Shown: positions 1 through 12,604, numbered from the stretch's first letter. The stretch is DNA of 53,572 nt from Priapulus caudatus (GCF_000485595.1 NW_014577263.1:211580-265151), one strand, 5' to 3'. Notes: generated from the sequence alone by a model not told the origin. Made by a program: numbers and translations.

Positions 1-230
1 GGTCACATCTCTAGCATAGACACCTGTATACAAAGGACACCTCTCTAGAACAGACACGTGTATATAAAGGAGACACTCCTCATAGAAACCAGCACACCTG
101 TATAATAAGGAACACCTCTATAGAAGCAGACACCTGGACACCTGTATATAAAGGACATCTCTATAGAACAGACACCTGTATATAAAGGACACCTCTATAG
201 AACAGACACCTGTATATAAAGGTCGTTACT
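1..230. repeat. Tandem repeat, unit about 38-40 bp
   Basis: About six units built on AGACACCTGTATATAAAGG followed by ACACCTCTATAGAAC, with small indels between copies. It lies just beyond the splice donor at 241-236 of the minus-strand MBT gene, so it occupies the start of an intron of that gene. It may continue past the left edge. It has no coding potential. Confidence 0.85.
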
Positions 231-241
231 GGTACACTTAC

Positions 242-2422
242 GTGTTTGAACGACGACACGGAAGCTGCCTCCGTGTTCGGCGATGAGAGCATGTCATCCC
301 ACATGAAGCCGTCTGCTGTAATATTCCAAATATCAAATTTACATTTTTAATTTTTAATTTGTACCTTATTTTCTATAATTCTCTGCCTAAACTTGTCTTC
401 GAATTCCTGCAGTTGAAGTTGCAAGCAGCTGTTTACATGTATTATTATAAACAACTGATATAAGTTTCTGAAGGAAGGTGCTATTTTTGAAAAGCAAGAT
501 GGTAACATTACATTATTTTACATTTACATACCTTTATACATAGTATAATTTTCCATGTTGTTTAGGCTCTGTTTCCCCTTGTCTTTGCCTTCAACTTTAT
601 GCTTTTTCTTGACAGATTCAGAAATTTTCTGCCGTCCGGTCACCTATACGATGCCAATAATTTGGCTATATTACTGTGTAAAATAACTTTATTACCCAAG
701 GTACCATAAAAAAGAGGAACAACAAAGAACTGTCTCAAAAACAACTTATTGGAACTATGCTTTATGACACAATAAACGTACTATTGGCATAAAAAGAATT
801 TAATAAAAAATCACCAGGCATGTGAAACTCATTGGCAGCACCACTTCTGGGCAAGGAGAATAAATTTAACTAGTTAATCAATTTAATTTGGCAATCACGT
901 TGCCAGCCGTTGCGACGATGAACTTAACGCTGACCTGCATTCGTGCGTCTCTCCTGGGTTTTGTCGGCTGTGCTTTCCTGTCGTTGCTCGCACCCACGCC
1001 ACAGGAGCAGCTAAGACAGAAAGCTCGCTTTGTCTGTCCCAAGTTGCTACCTTTCTTCCCAAGGGAATCCCCGCACTTCTCACACGCGACTGCAAATCGG
1101 TATTCGCACGTGAGCTTTTTAGGATAGTTCGATAAAGACTGGCCGCTGCATTTTTTAAACAACACAGTGACCAATGTCACAGCCATACGTCGATACGTCA
1201 GATCACGTCAGATTTACGGAGGTAAAAGCTTCTTAAGACGAAAACTAAAATTAATGGCCATACTCTGAAAAAAGCATAACGTGGAACTGATAATTTCCGA
1301 TATCAGTAAAATACGAATATGAGCATGCAACAAACGTCGGTAACATGGTACGACCGTGATAAGTTTACGCAAACATACGCATTGCAAACTGTCCTTCTAG
1401 AATCTTCCGGTTGTTAGACAGAGGTGCACTAATCCTGGTCGATGATTCAGACATACAGATATACTGCAATGAAAAACATCAGTACGATAAAGCAAGCATT
1501 ACCCGCTCCATGTCCCAGTTTTATTTCACCTCGCCATTTCGTCGCATAACTCTACGCTGGTAGAATCGATTCATTTACGTCATTATAAATTTGAAAATAA
1601 CTGAAGTGGATGAATTACCACATTTTATATAAACCATGGCAAAACAAACATGAATAATGATTACAAAATAAACCTTAGATCATTGCTAGCTACATGACTA
1701 TAACGATCATGCTTCACCTCTGACGTATCATGTGTAAGAATATCCGACGCTCCATCGAGATACAAGCTTTCTCCACATCCCTCGTTTGCTATCTGAATAA
1801 AGGCAGTGCAAGCAAAGAACGTGAACTGCAAGAAGCACTAGCAACTGAGTACACTTGTTAATGATCAATTATTCTAGATGCTGTCTTTTTCTTCTTCATA
1901 TAACGATTGGGCAGTATACATATATCCAGTAATATAATATTAATAAGGCCAAGCTAATGGTAATCCTAAGACTATTAATATTATTATAACCATGGGTATT
2001 ATAGTAGGATTGAATCTATACCTTATTATTACTATTAGTTAGCTCTACCACACTAACCTGGGTGGACAGTTGCAAACCCATTGGCATTGAATGGTGGTAC
2101 GGTAGGGCACGTCATTAATAATTGTTAGTTGTTTACAGAAGTTGTTTACTGAAGTAATACTAACGATGCATATATAACCAGTGCATGCATTGTCGACTGC
2201 GTATCTCATAACCTCTGCGAATAAAGAGAAAGTCGTACGACACCATACCTGTGGTCAATGTCTAACCTCATTACCAGGCATAATCATATTCATAATTGTG
2301 TACAGTAACGGGTAAGAAATTGGGTCATTCATATGCTCACATAATTTACGTCACAAAACATGTCAAATGCATAAGCGAAGGACTTACCATTCTGTATAGG
2401 TAATGATCGAATCAATATTCAT
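242..2422 (-). CDS. L3MBTL2/MBTD1-like MBT-repeat chromatin protein, 5' exons (3' partial)
   Basis: Members of this family bind methylated histone tails through four MBT repeats and act in Polycomb-type chromatin complexes. Exons read on the minus strand: 1145-935 (5' limit uncertain), 643-532 and 315-242, with a possible start exon at 2422-2388. The 1145-935 exon encodes a divergent FCS zinc finger: ACEKCG, then TKRAFCLSC, then a basic stretch ending ARMQ, where vertebrate MBTD1/L3MBTL2 have CEMCG, TKRFCSVSC and ARLQ. The next exon is a lysine-rich linker. The last encodes ADGFMWDDML and AASVSSFKH, matching the start of the first MBT repeat (family pattern F-W-x-x-Y/F-L, then AA-V-FKH). Splice phases agree (0 after ARMQ, 1 before ADGF), as does the candidate ATG exon (phase 2). 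The gene continues past the left edge. Domain identity is fairly sure; MBTD1 versus L3MBTL2 and the true start are not. Confidence 0.75.
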
Positions 2423-3025
2423 GAAAATTTACAACATCAAGAAAAGCAGACATAAATGAAAATAACAGTTTGCTCTCCAACAAATTGTCGCATTCACAAA
2501 CATACAATTTTATACTCAAATTATAGATTATATTGTTTGTTGTTGGGCGCAGGGGAGGCAGCTGTGTCGTGTCCCTGTGGTGCCATCTATTATCCGTTAT
2601 TACATCCCGTTTTCCCTGAGGGTGGATTTCCTCCAACAGATTATTATTATAAATATAATAAAGACTAGCAAACTATCAACAAATGTAAAATGCGTCAGGA
2701 TTTTACGGGCAGGTTAAGTTCGTAGTAGCTATAGTATATATAGGTATACAAATATAAAATTTTGCCATGCCCATGGCTCTTTCACTCAATCAATGATCAA
2801 TCATCAGTAACTAATAATAATTAACCACAGTAATCAATAGTATACAATAAAAGTCAAGATAAAATAATCCACGATGAATAAAAAACACTTAATGGCTTCT
2901 CTTTTTATTCGCAGAGTCAACAGTAAACAGTAAAAATTCGTATAACTTAAAAATGACGACACTTGCCACTCGATGGCGCCACGACCGCTCCATGATTCTC
3001 AAAGGAGCGAGACAAGTCAGATGCA
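2423..3025. other. Intergenic region between head-to-head genes
   Basis: About 600 bp lie between the candidate start of the minus-strand MBT gene and the RCL1 start codon. The sequence is A+T-rich with no gene I can support. Both genes point away from it, so it probably holds both promoters. I see no convincing TATA box or other named element. Confidence 0.4.
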
Positions 3026-5020
3026 ATGTTGGAGTACGAGGGTTGTAACTTTATTCGGCAGCGATTAATCCTATCGATCTTGAGTGGCAAGTCTGTTCGG
3101 ATCAGTAATATAAGATATAAAGATGACAACCCCGGCTTACGGAAATTTGAAGCAAGCTTTATCCGCCTACTCGATACGTTGACAAACGGTTCAAGGTACA
3201 GTCTGACTCCGAGTCCTACTGAGTACTGTCTCAGATATCAGGCTACAGTACACTGATACTGATAGTGATAGTTACTGATACTGATAGTACAGACTACAGT
3301 CTCAGACTATACGTCTATAGTATAGTACATAAACTAGTCGACTGAATATGCATAGTACACGAAACTAATCTCCACGACATGGAAATCGTCATCATATAGG
3401 AGCGAATGAAAACAAACACTCGTAATAATAATTTTATTAATACTATTACTAATACTATTATAAATAGTGATAATAGTATTATTATTAATACTGATATTCT
3501 ACATAATCGAATTACGAGTAACAGTGACAGTGTGAGCAATTGACAATTCGTTGTTCGGCAAAGATATCGCCCTCGGTAGTGGACACCGACAAGTGTGAGA
3601 ACATAACATAACATAACAAAGATGCACTTTGCCAGGTGCCCCTAACCTTATAAATAATTGCAGGAACCATTGTTAGACATAACATTCACAACCTCATCGA
3701 GATTCAAACGATCATCTTTTAATTGAATCGTGATGGTATGCTGTTAAAATTAATTCTAATTATTTTTACTTTTCAGGGTTGAGATAAATGCGACAGGAAC
3801 GAGACTGTTCTTTCAACCGGGACTGCTGCTGGGTGGAACCTTCGAACATGATTGCAACCCAGAGCGAGGGATCGGCTACTACTTGGAAGCCCTCATCTGT
3901 CTAGCACCTTTCACAAAGAAACCGATAAAAGCCACCCTGAAAGGTGTCACAAATGATCAGGTAAACGTGACGCAGACGTGTGGTGCGTGTAGTGAGTCAT
4001 ACAGTAAAACTATGCCTATAGCAGAGGGAAGAATTCAGTGTTTGTGGTAGAACTTCGTTAATGCTCTTCAGTGTCTCTCCACTTTCTGATTAGCTAGGTT
4101 GTCCCCATTGGGGAAGAATTACAGTCTGGCATGTTGCGCCACCTACTGTGTAATATCTTAAACTTTAGACTTGGATTTCGACTCGTAATCATCACGTCCG
4201 CCCCCTTAGCGCCACCTGACGGCGGGTCTTGTCGCGATTGCAGGTCGATCCTTCCGTGGACTTCATCAAGGCGACGACGCTGCCTCTCCTTAAGCGATTC
4301 ATCGTCGACGACGAAGGCCTGGAGCTGAAGGTCGTTCGCCGAGGGGCGCCACCGGGCGGCGGCGGCGAGGTGACGTTCTCTTGTCCCAACAAGCAGAAGC
4401 TGCGGCCGCTGCAGCTGACGGACGTCGGCAAGGTGCGTCGCGTGCGCGGCGTCGCCTACGCGGCCCGCGTCTCCCCCGCCGTCGCAAACCGATGCGTCGA
4501 CGCCGCGCGCTCCGTCCTCAACCGCTTCCTCCCCGACGTCTACATCTACACGGACCACGCGCGCGGCGCCGCGTCCGGGAAGTCTCCCGGATTCGGCGTG
4601 TCGCTGGTCGCCGAGACGACGGCGGGGACGTTCCTCGGCGCGGAGGTCTCGTCGCACGCCGCCGGGTTGGGTCTGCCTCCCTCCGTGCCCGAGGACCTGG
4701 GGAGAGAGGCCGCCCACGCGCTCCTAGAGGAGATCTACAGCGGAGGGATCGTCGATTCGACGAATCAGGGCGTCGCGCTGCTGCTGATGGCGCTCGGGCA
4801 GCAGGACGTGTCGAAGATGGTCGTAGGCGCGCTGACGCCGTACACGATCGAGTTTCTACGTCACGTTCGCGACTTTCTGCACGTGACCTTCAAGATAGAG
4901 GTGCAGACGAAGGCGGAGGAGGATGACGACGACGGCGACGCGCTGAGGATGGGCGCGGAGAAGGTCATGCTGACGTGCGTCGGCGCTGGATTCACGAACC
5001 TGTCGAAAACGGTGCTGTGA
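3026..5020 (+). CDS. RCL1: RNA 3'-terminal phosphate cyclase-like protein (RCL1)
   Basis: RCL1 is a nucleolar factor of the small-subunit processome that works with the GTPase BMS1 in 18S rRNA maturation. It has the RtcA cyclase fold but is not thought to be an active cyclase. Three exons: 3026-3195, 3777-3960 and 4244-5020. Together they encode 376 residues, close to the 373 of the human protein. The first exon reads EGCNFIRQRL and DDNPGLRKFEASFIRLLD, the second GTRLFFQPGLLLGGTFEHDC and GIGYYLEAL, the third VDPSVDFIKATTLPLLKRF, SGKSPGFGVSLVAET, GQQDVSKM and the typical end GFTNLSKTVL. All junctions are GT-AG and in phase. The ATG at 3026 is the only usable start because an in-frame TGA lies 36 bases upstream; this makes the N-terminus a few residues shorter than in vertebrates. 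The third exon is much richer in G+C than its surroundings. AATAAA signals occur about 440-500 bp after the stop. Confidence 0.95.
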
Positions 5021-7013
5021 TCGCTTTCGCGTCTCTCTGCGAAGTGTTGCGGCCGTATAGAAAATATGTGTATGTGTGTGTGTCTATGATATTTTATAAG
5101 TAAATTTCGTAACTGTGCGAGAGTTGGTTATGTTGGTCTTTGTGAAGTATTTCCTTGCACTGTCAAAAATTAATGGCTCTAATTATTTATGGGAATTTTC
5201 ACTGCATTGGAATTTGCTGGTGGTGAGGTGGTTTTAGACACTGGATAGTAATTGGGAGAAAATACATATACATGTGCAGTCGTGGGAGACAATAACTTTT
5301 TTCTGTTGTAGTACGTTGCAGTATCTAAAATTGGCATCGAGGCAATTACATGGATTATCCCTTAAAAAAAAGACTTTTTTTTCAATACTTACTTACAGTT
5401 GTCATAAAGAAACTACCAGTCACAAATCTGAGAAGGAAATCTCGAATGGCCTCGCCAAAATAAAAAATACGACCAGACGGACACAATGACTACAGGACAA
5501 TGAGAATTTTATTATGATAAATAAACGACAAATCTGCTTAGTAAATAAATTCACTCAATTATAATTTTATTACTAGGTAATAAATATCATTGAATGGAAA
5601 ACAGAATGCTCCTCGCAACGTTGGTGATGGATAACAAAATCCAGGTGGAGGAAACTTTTACGGATAGGTGGCAGCACTAGTGACACAGTTTTTATGTCAG
5701 TAAATTTGCAGCCTTCGTGAAATTCAGCTTTAGGTAAAAACCTGTTTGCATTTGCAAGTTGTTAATCGCCAGTTTAAAAAACAATGGAGACACCTTCGTG
5801 ATAGACGGGATCGCTAATATTCAAGGTAACCCTAAGATTGACCTGTCGTTCAATTTGCAGTTTTCATGTTTGGTTTCCTAGTTTTCCGTCGTCTCCCGTC
5901 AATGTTTACAAACACGTCAAACATCTACGCTGTAGTAATGACGTGGATATTTAGCCCGGATAGGCTGCTTTTACAGGCTTTCAGATTTGAAAAGTACAGG
6001 AGGACTATTAATGACTCCCCTAGGACACCATAGGGGATCTTTTCACGCTCCATAATCACACCCTTAAAAGGGATGATGGAGAGCTCCTTGAGGGCTCTCC
6101 ATCATGCCTCTCTTGGGGTGTGATGATGGAATCATGACCAATCCTCAGTCTAGAGTGAAATCCAAAACGAAAATTGGGATGTCATGTCAATCCACTAATT
6201 ATCATTCATCTTCACCTTCATTCATTCAATGGCTTCGTCATGATTACATTCTTTTCATCCAACAACCCAACACTAGCACACACTGACACAGATTAATAAA
6301 AGAGTTGATCGGATGTAAAAATAAACTTGTTTTATTTATTCTGATCTTCATCATTAGAGACTCTAATCCATGTACCTGCATATTTCATCACGAAATATCA
6401 TCACAATCCATCAACAAACTAGCCAAATTACTTGTACGTAGTAGCCGCGTATGTAGCCCCTCCAGCCCTACGACTGTTTCACGTCGGCAGAAAACCACTT
6501 CTCGCCACGTATAGTGGAAAACGAGCAGGTAACTTGTGGCTACCGTGTAGGTACCTGTATTAGGATGCTGTTGTCTAGTTGTATAAACCAGAGGGTAGTA
6601 ACCTGTACTTCTGCCATACGTTCAGTTATTTACACACCACAAATTGTTGTGTGTTGCTAACCTTTTTGTACCCCCCTACATTGACAATTGACAACTCTAT
6701 GGAGCGCTATTTCAACATAATACACATACTTTTGGTGTGCGATTTCAACCACTTTTATGAGGCGCGATGATGCACGCACCATGGCACAATTTCGGGTGCA
6801 TGGTGGAGCGCGATCGCGCCCTTTAAAAATGGAAGCCTGTGCTTATATATACCGTTATTGCAGCAGGAAACGAATCACATAACCCTCGTTTTTCAGACAT
6901 TCAATTCTAACTGCAAGGGTCTCAAATTTAAAAAATCTTCCGCTGTGCTAGAGTGGTAGTACTAGAGTAGTACCTAGGGTAGGCTATACTGTAGGCTGTA
7001 GCTCTAGTATTAA
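5021..7013. other. RCL1 3' flank and intergenic DNA
   Basis: A+T-rich sequence without a supportable gene. It holds probable RCL1 polyadenylation signals near 5459 and 5519 and an 80-bp perfect-armed hairpin (listed separately). Open frames here are short and have no recognisable domain. Confidence 0.4.
6050..6129. repeat. Nested hairpin / foldback element
   Basis: Outer arms CCATAATCACACCC and GGGTGTGATGATGG (one mismatch) enclose inner arms ATGATGGAGAGC (6074-6085) and GCTCTCCATCAT (6094-6105), which are perfect complements around an 8-base loop. Nothing coding is present. It may be a very small inverted-repeat transposon; no clear target duplication was found. Confidence 0.6.
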
Positions 7014-7505
7014 TCAATTAATTATATCAGCAAATGCCAAAAACATTTCGCAAAACCGGGAAGCAGCACTGAGTGAGAGAATAAACAACAAACTTGCGCA
7101 AGAGTACACGTAGATACAAGGTCTGCAGTCTGTAGTATCAGCAGTAACCTAGCTTCTAGTAACTATAAGCCCGCAGTACCAGTTGCGCTGGTCTATGAGA
7201 CCAGCCATTAGGGATGCCGGGAACCAACTTAGTCACGCTCATTCGCGACTAAATAAAACGTCTGTGTAGGCGCAATTAATGCCATCTTATCCGAAAGTGA
7301 AATATGTTCTTAAGTATATCAGCTACTAAATAAGTTTAACCATTCGTTGCAATGGTAAACTTGCGGTATTTCTGGTGAACGAACATTCGATTTGCGAAAC
7401 TTCAAAACGGGCCATTTTGGCGACGGCGCTGCAGCAGCGCCAGTCAGCAGGAACTATGTATTTCCGCAGCGCTGAGGGTGAACGGGTTGGTTTGTTGTGA
7501 ACGAA
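7014..7505 (+). repeat. Inverted repeat, left arm
   Basis: This segment is the reverse complement of 10230-10684, apart from many single-base differences and indels. Matching landmarks include GCAAATGCCAAAAAC, the GCTGCAGCAGCGCCAGTCAGC block and the ACCAGCCATTAGGGATG block. A shorter, deleted third copy in the other orientation lies at about 7640-7790. The indel-rich differences resemble uncorrected reads of one locus, so the arm may be an assembly product next to the gap at 10203. Confidence 0.8.
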
Positions 7506-9344
7506 AAACACTGTGTTGTTGCTTTCGAATGAACAAATTTAAGCGGATATCAAAAAAGATTGTAAGAGTTCGTTTTTTGTCATGAAAGATGAAGCAAATA
7601 CTATTATTAATTTGTTACTTGACAACAAACGTTTTTGTCCACAACCAACACAACCCGCCACGGAGCCCTCCGACGTGCGGAAAATACATAGTGCCCCGCT
7701 GACTGCTGGAGTAAGCTTGGTGCCCTGCGCATCCCTAATGGTCTGGTCCTATAGCCCAGGCGGGCAACCTGTACGCGGTTTGCTCATCAACTGTATTGGT
7801 ACACTTTAAGGTGAACATGTGAACATGTGCTGCTACCTCACGCTGCATATTTGAGCAAATAAGGGGTGAAGAAAATCTAAGTTTCTGTGTATTCCGCAAG
7901 CACAAAGCTGTTGCGAGTCACACATGATTTCGACGTGAGCATGTCAAACTTTATTAGGTCAGTGCTCATTGTGCGTTCAGTCCAAATCCAAACAGAGTGA
8001 TTTCAAGTAATAACATGGGAAGTGTGTTTTCCTTGTTTATGTCAGCAAAGTCGAAATTCGGCTAGACTCGTTATGGTTACAATATATAAAGGGGCGAAGT
8101 GTGATTGTTGATCGTAATATTTCTGGAAAATCAGCTAGTCGCTGAGTGTGTTAGAATAATATGCTTTGTTTAAAGATCCACTACATAACACATTAGGCAC
8201 AGGTTTTTGGCGATTTTGCATGGGTAGGGTTTGACATCGATTGAACTGTGTTCCAGTGTTGGCCAGGCAGACCATCTGCTATTCTTATTTTCACTATCCC
8301 CAAAATTTTCAGGCATGCATTTGTCTGTCATCACCAATCATCATCTGTGTAGGCCTCTAACTCTGTGTTATAATAACACATACGGCTGTAGCCGAGCCTG
8401 TAGTAAATCACCTTTGTGATTCAACATAGCTTAAATATGGGCACATGTACTGTATGTAGCTTTTGAACCCACAATTCCACATAGTTATAAAAAAACTGGC
8501 GCATCTTAACAGTGGACGCTGAAACCATAGGTTCAAGTGTCTAAAGAATAGCATGGTTGCGATGTAAAACGATACTTTAACTATAAGCTACGGCTTCCTT
8601 CGTTACAAGTTACCACACCGTCAAATGTCATTTCACGTACTACTGTGACAAATTATGCCTTAGAGAACAACATTCGATTAATCACGAATGAAATTCAGAC
8701 TTGTCTGTTGTGAAATATGTGACATGTAGGGATGCATGAGACGAATTCTAATAATGAGAACTCGTCTATTGGCAAGCAAATCGTCGCATAATGTCATTAG
8801 CTACCGATTGTTATGACATATGATGGCACTCCAGAAACACATAATAACAGGAGGGCGAAAAAAAACGTAATCAATAATACGCAGGTGCGTACCCGGATCC
8901 GGTCATCCATTTCAAAAGCTCAGCAGCAAGATTCCCAATCCATCAACAATTAATATTTCACCGATAGGCCACAGCCCCCTTTCAAAATCGTTGATTTTTA
9001 ACTGAATTTACTATTGCTCAAAAGTTAACAAAAAACCACGATTGTTTTGATTAAAATACCTTAAAGGTCAAGTAATGATATGGTAAAAAAACTTATAGTT
9101 TATTATTTTTTACGTAAAAAATATAGGTTCAATAAAGAATTATATTGACCGCACGCATGTAAGCCGGAGCTGGGCGTCCGTTAACGGGAACGCGTAGTCA
9201 TGGCCATAAAATAACACAACCATAAAGGTTGCTATAAAAAAACAATGATAATAACACGAGTCCTTGTACCAACGAGGACATGCCAACAGAATCTCGCGAA
9301 GTGGCGTCGATGTTCGACGTACGCTCGACCGAGGATTTCGATGA

Positions 9345-9955
9345 AATCGTGACAATTTCTACAGTTTTGTCACATTTTTACAGGACACGCGGGGTGACGA
9401 TGTTACAGTTATGTCAACATTTTTACAGGCAGCCGGGTGACGATTTACAGGTTTTGTCACATTTTTATCAGGCAGCGGGGTGACGATTTTACAGGTTTGT
9501 CACATTTTTACAGGCAGCGGGGGACGAATTTTACAGGTTTTGTTCACAATTTTACGGACAGCGGGTGTAACGATTTCTACAGTTTGTCACATTTTACAGG
9601 CAGCCGGGGTGACCGATTTTACAGTTTGTCACATTTTTAACAGGCATCGGCGGGTGACGATTTTACAGGTTGTCAATTTTACAGACAGGCGGGGTGACGA
9701 TTTTACAGTTTGTCAGCATTTACAGGGCAGGCGGGTAGCGATTTTACAGATTGTCACATTTTTACAGGGCAGCGGGGTAGCGATTTTACAGTTGTCACAT
9801 TTTTACAGGGCAGGCGGGGTGACGACTTTTACAGGTGTTGTCAACATTTTTACAGGCAGCGGCGGTAAGCGAATTTACAGTTTGTCACATTTTTACAGGG
9901 CAGCGGGTGACGATTTGTTAACAGATTTGTCCATTTTTACAGGGCAGCGTAGTGA
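9345..9955 (+). repeat. 43-bp minisatellite, copy A
   Basis: About 14 degenerate units of GACGATTTTACAGGTTTGTC followed by ACATTTTTACAGGGCAGCGGGGT. Nearly every unit here differs by single-base indels, whereas the same array at 13030-13145 has perfect units. Each unit carries two TTTTACAGG strings that look like weak splice acceptors. The array stops directly before a possible start exon at 9958. Confidence 0.9.
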
Positions 9956-9957
9956 CG

Positions 9958-10077
9958 ATGAGTAGTGGCAGCTCCTCTGGCGGCACCCGCCGCTCAACTG
10001 ATGAAGTGTTCGCAGATCTGATGTGATGGCGTGCCATGAAGCTAGAGTGAGGACAAGGATCGCAAAATTCAACGCAG
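9958..10077 (+). pseudogene. Possible first exon of an unknown gene, frame-damaged copy A
   Basis: This matches 13149-13268 but with several indels. It opens ATGAGTAGTGGCAGC and ends CAACGCAG before GT. Read alone, the frame breaks quickly. It keeps one base (ACTGATGAAG) that the other copy lacks. I do not recognise the encoded protein. It is probably an allelic or poorly polished copy of the same exon. Confidence 0.3.
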
Positions 10078-10202
10078 GTTTATATTATTGTTATTATTAT
10101 TAATTATAAAATCTTTATTGCGTGTACCTTCAAATACCACCAATACATGTACATGAAAAGACCAGACAAGTCTTTTTCATGGAGAAAAAATCTTGTAGGT
10201 GT

Positions 10203-10227
10203 NNNNNNNNNNNNNNNNNNNNNNNNN
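10203..10227. other. Assembly gap (25 N)
   Basis: A run of exactly 25 N. The sequence on its left is the end of direct repeat copy A, and that on its right begins the inverted-repeat right arm. A fixed-length gap flanked by inverted and direct copies of the same DNA points to an unresolved or overfilled gap. Confidence 0.95.
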
Positions 10228-10229
10228 AA

Positions 10230-10684
10230 CCCAACCCGTTCACCCCTCCACGTGCGGAAATACATAGTTCCCGCTGACTGGCGCTGCTGCAGCGCCGCCA
10301 AAAATGGCCGTTTGAAGTTCGCAAATCGAATGTTCGTTCACAAGAAATACCTCAAGTATACCATTGCAACGATGGTTAAATTTTAGTAGCTGATATAACT
10401 TAAGACATATTCACTTCGGATAAGAGGCATTAATTGCCTACCACAGACGTTTTATAGTCGCGAATAAGCGTGACTAAGTTGGTCCCGCGCATCCCTAATG
10501 GCTGGTCCTATAGCCCAGCGGCAACTGTACGCGGGCTATAGTTACTAGAGCTGGCGTTACTGCTGTACTACAGACTGAGACTGTACTACGTACTCTGCAA
10601 GTTTGTTGTTTATTCTCTCACTCAGTGCTGCTTCCCGGTGTTGTGAAATGTTTTTGGCATTTGCTGATATAATTAATTGATTAT
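10230..10684 (-). repeat. Inverted repeat, right arm
   Basis: Reverse complement of 7014-7505 with scattered indels. It begins immediately after the 25-N gap. The following 10685-11142 is unique in this window and contains two overlapping minus-strand open frames (10747-11028 and 10916-11119) whose products I do not recognise. Confidence 0.8.
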
Positions 10685-12604
10685 TACTATATTAGAGAAG
10701 AAATCTTCATGACACTGACAAGTCTAGTAATAAATGCCATGATTTGCTAGTCTGCCAATGTGAACGAAACGTTTCGAGGCAAGAAAGGGAGTCTAACTGC
10801 TGATTCAATGATCCCCTCGAGAGGTAAATTGTTTCTGTGTGCAGGCGGAATCTTTTTAAGTGATACAATTACAAAGTCAGTGGCCGCCATGAGCAGGGGG
10901 CCACTCTGCACAGTGTTATAACGCAATATAATGTAGGAATGGAATTTCATATGGCTGCTGTATAGAGGTGGCCGTTCCATCAAGGTGGCAACAAACGCAT
11001 GTTTGACCGTATAGTTTAGCCATACCAAAGCTACTAAAACTGGTCATGACGGGAAGATTTCGTTCGTGATACAGCTCTTCTAAAAAAAGGCATGTGGATG
11101 TACTACTGACAATAAACATTGTAAACTAGTTTGCTCATACTGTAGTGTACACTTTAAGGTGAACATGTGACTTGCTGCACTCACCTGCATATTTGAGCAA
11201 TAAGGTGAAGAAAATCTAGTTTCTGTGTATTCCCGGCACGTGCTGTTGGCGAGTCACACATGAATTTCACGTGAGTAATGTCAAACTTTATTAGCAGTGC
11301 TCATTGTGCTTTCAGCAAACCAAGAGTGCATTTCAAGTAATAACATGGGAAGTGTTTTTCTTTGTTTATGTAGCAAAGTGAAATTCGGCTAGACTCGTTA
11401 TGGTTAAAAATATAATGGGCGAAGTGTGATTTGTGTGATCGTAAATTTCTGGAAAATCAGCTAGTCCTGAGTGTGTTTAGATAATATGCTTTGTTTATAT
11501 AATCGCAACTACATAAACACATTAGCACAAGTTTTGCGATTTTCATGGTAGGGTTTACACGATTGACTGTGTTTCCAGTGGTTGCCGCAACCAATCTGCT
11601 ATTTTATTTTCACTATCCCCAAAATTTTCAGGGCTGCAATTTGTCTGTCATCACCATCATCATCTGTGTAGACCTCTACTCTGTTGTTATAAAACACATC
11701 GCTGTACCGTAGCCCGTAGTAATCACCTTTGTGATTCAACATACTTATATTGGGCACATTGTACTTACGTACTTTTTAGCCACAATTCACTTGTTAAAAA
11801 AACTGCATTTGTTAACAGTTGATCATAAACCATAGTTCAGTGTCTAAAAATACATGTTGGCGATGTAAGACCGATACTTTAACATAACTAGCTTGCCTTC
11901 GTTACAAGTTACCACACATCATGTAATTTCACTACTCTGTGACAAATGTTTGCCTTAGAGAACAACATTCGATTAATCACAAATGAAATTCAGCTTGTCT
12001 GTGTGAAATATGTGACATGTAGGGGAAGGCATGAGACCGAATTTCTATAATGAGGAACTCGTCTATTGGCAAGCAATCGTCGCATAATGTCATTAGCACC
12101 ATTGTTATGACATATATGCACTCAGAACTACATAATAACAGGAGCGAAAAAAACAGCTAATAATAATACGCAGTGGCTACCCGTCCGGTCATCCATTTCA
12201 AAGCTCAGCACCGATTCCCAAATCCACATCACGATTAGGCCATGCCCCCTTTCAAATCGTTGATTTTACTGGATTTACTATTGCTTCAAAAGTTACAAAA
12301 ACACATTTTTTTGATAAAATACCTAAAGGTCAGTAATATTATGGTAAAAACTGATTGATTATTGTTTTTTATTGTACAGAAAAATATAGTTGTGCTTCAC
12401 ATAAGAAAATATATGACCGGACCTAGCCTGGGAGCTGGGCGTCCGTTAACGGGACGCGTAGTCATGGCCATAATAATAAAGGTGCTACAAACAATGATAA
12501 TAACACGAGGTCTTGTACCAACGAGAACTGCCACGACTGCCACAGCATCTCACGCCGTGCGTCGATTTCGACGTACGTTCGACGAGGATTTCGATTGGAA
12601 TCGG

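Larger units (their letters stand above)
7794..10202 (+). repeat. Large direct repeat, copy A
   Basis: This copy aligns from end to end with 11143-13385. Shared blocks include TACACTTTAAGGTGAACATG, the GGAAAATCAGCTAGTC stretch, GAGCTGGGCGTCCGTTAACG, the 43-bp minisatellite and the candidate exon. Copies differ by many single-base insertions and deletions. Copy A ends exactly at the N gap, just where copy B continues into unique sequence, which suggests two alleles or a bad gap fill rather than a true duplication. Confidence 0.85.

Noticed and set aside
371-415. Short minus-strand open stretch (EFEDKFRQRIIENK) after a CTGCAG acceptor-like site
   Set aside because: Including it between the linker and MBT exons breaks the reading frame; the direct junction from 532 to 315 is phase-perfect.
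1718-1792. Possible exon on the minus strand (acceptor TTTATTCAG, 25 open codons, donor GAG/GTGAAG)
   Set aside because: Its phase (0/0) does not fit between the candidate start exon and the zinc-finger exon of the MBT gene, and the donor is weak.
2061-2115. Possible minus-strand first exon starting MTCPTVPPFNANG with donor CAG/GTTAGT
   Set aside because: The end phase does not match a following exon that I can support; kept only as an alternative start.
4094-4717. 207-codon minus-strand frame
   Set aside because: It is antisense to the G+C-rich third RCL1 exon, whose plus-strand frame matches the family throughout.
10747-11119. Two overlapping minus-strand frames between the duplicated blocks
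   Set aside because: No recognisable domain and possible frameshift relation; could be a decayed transposon frame but nothing supports a name.
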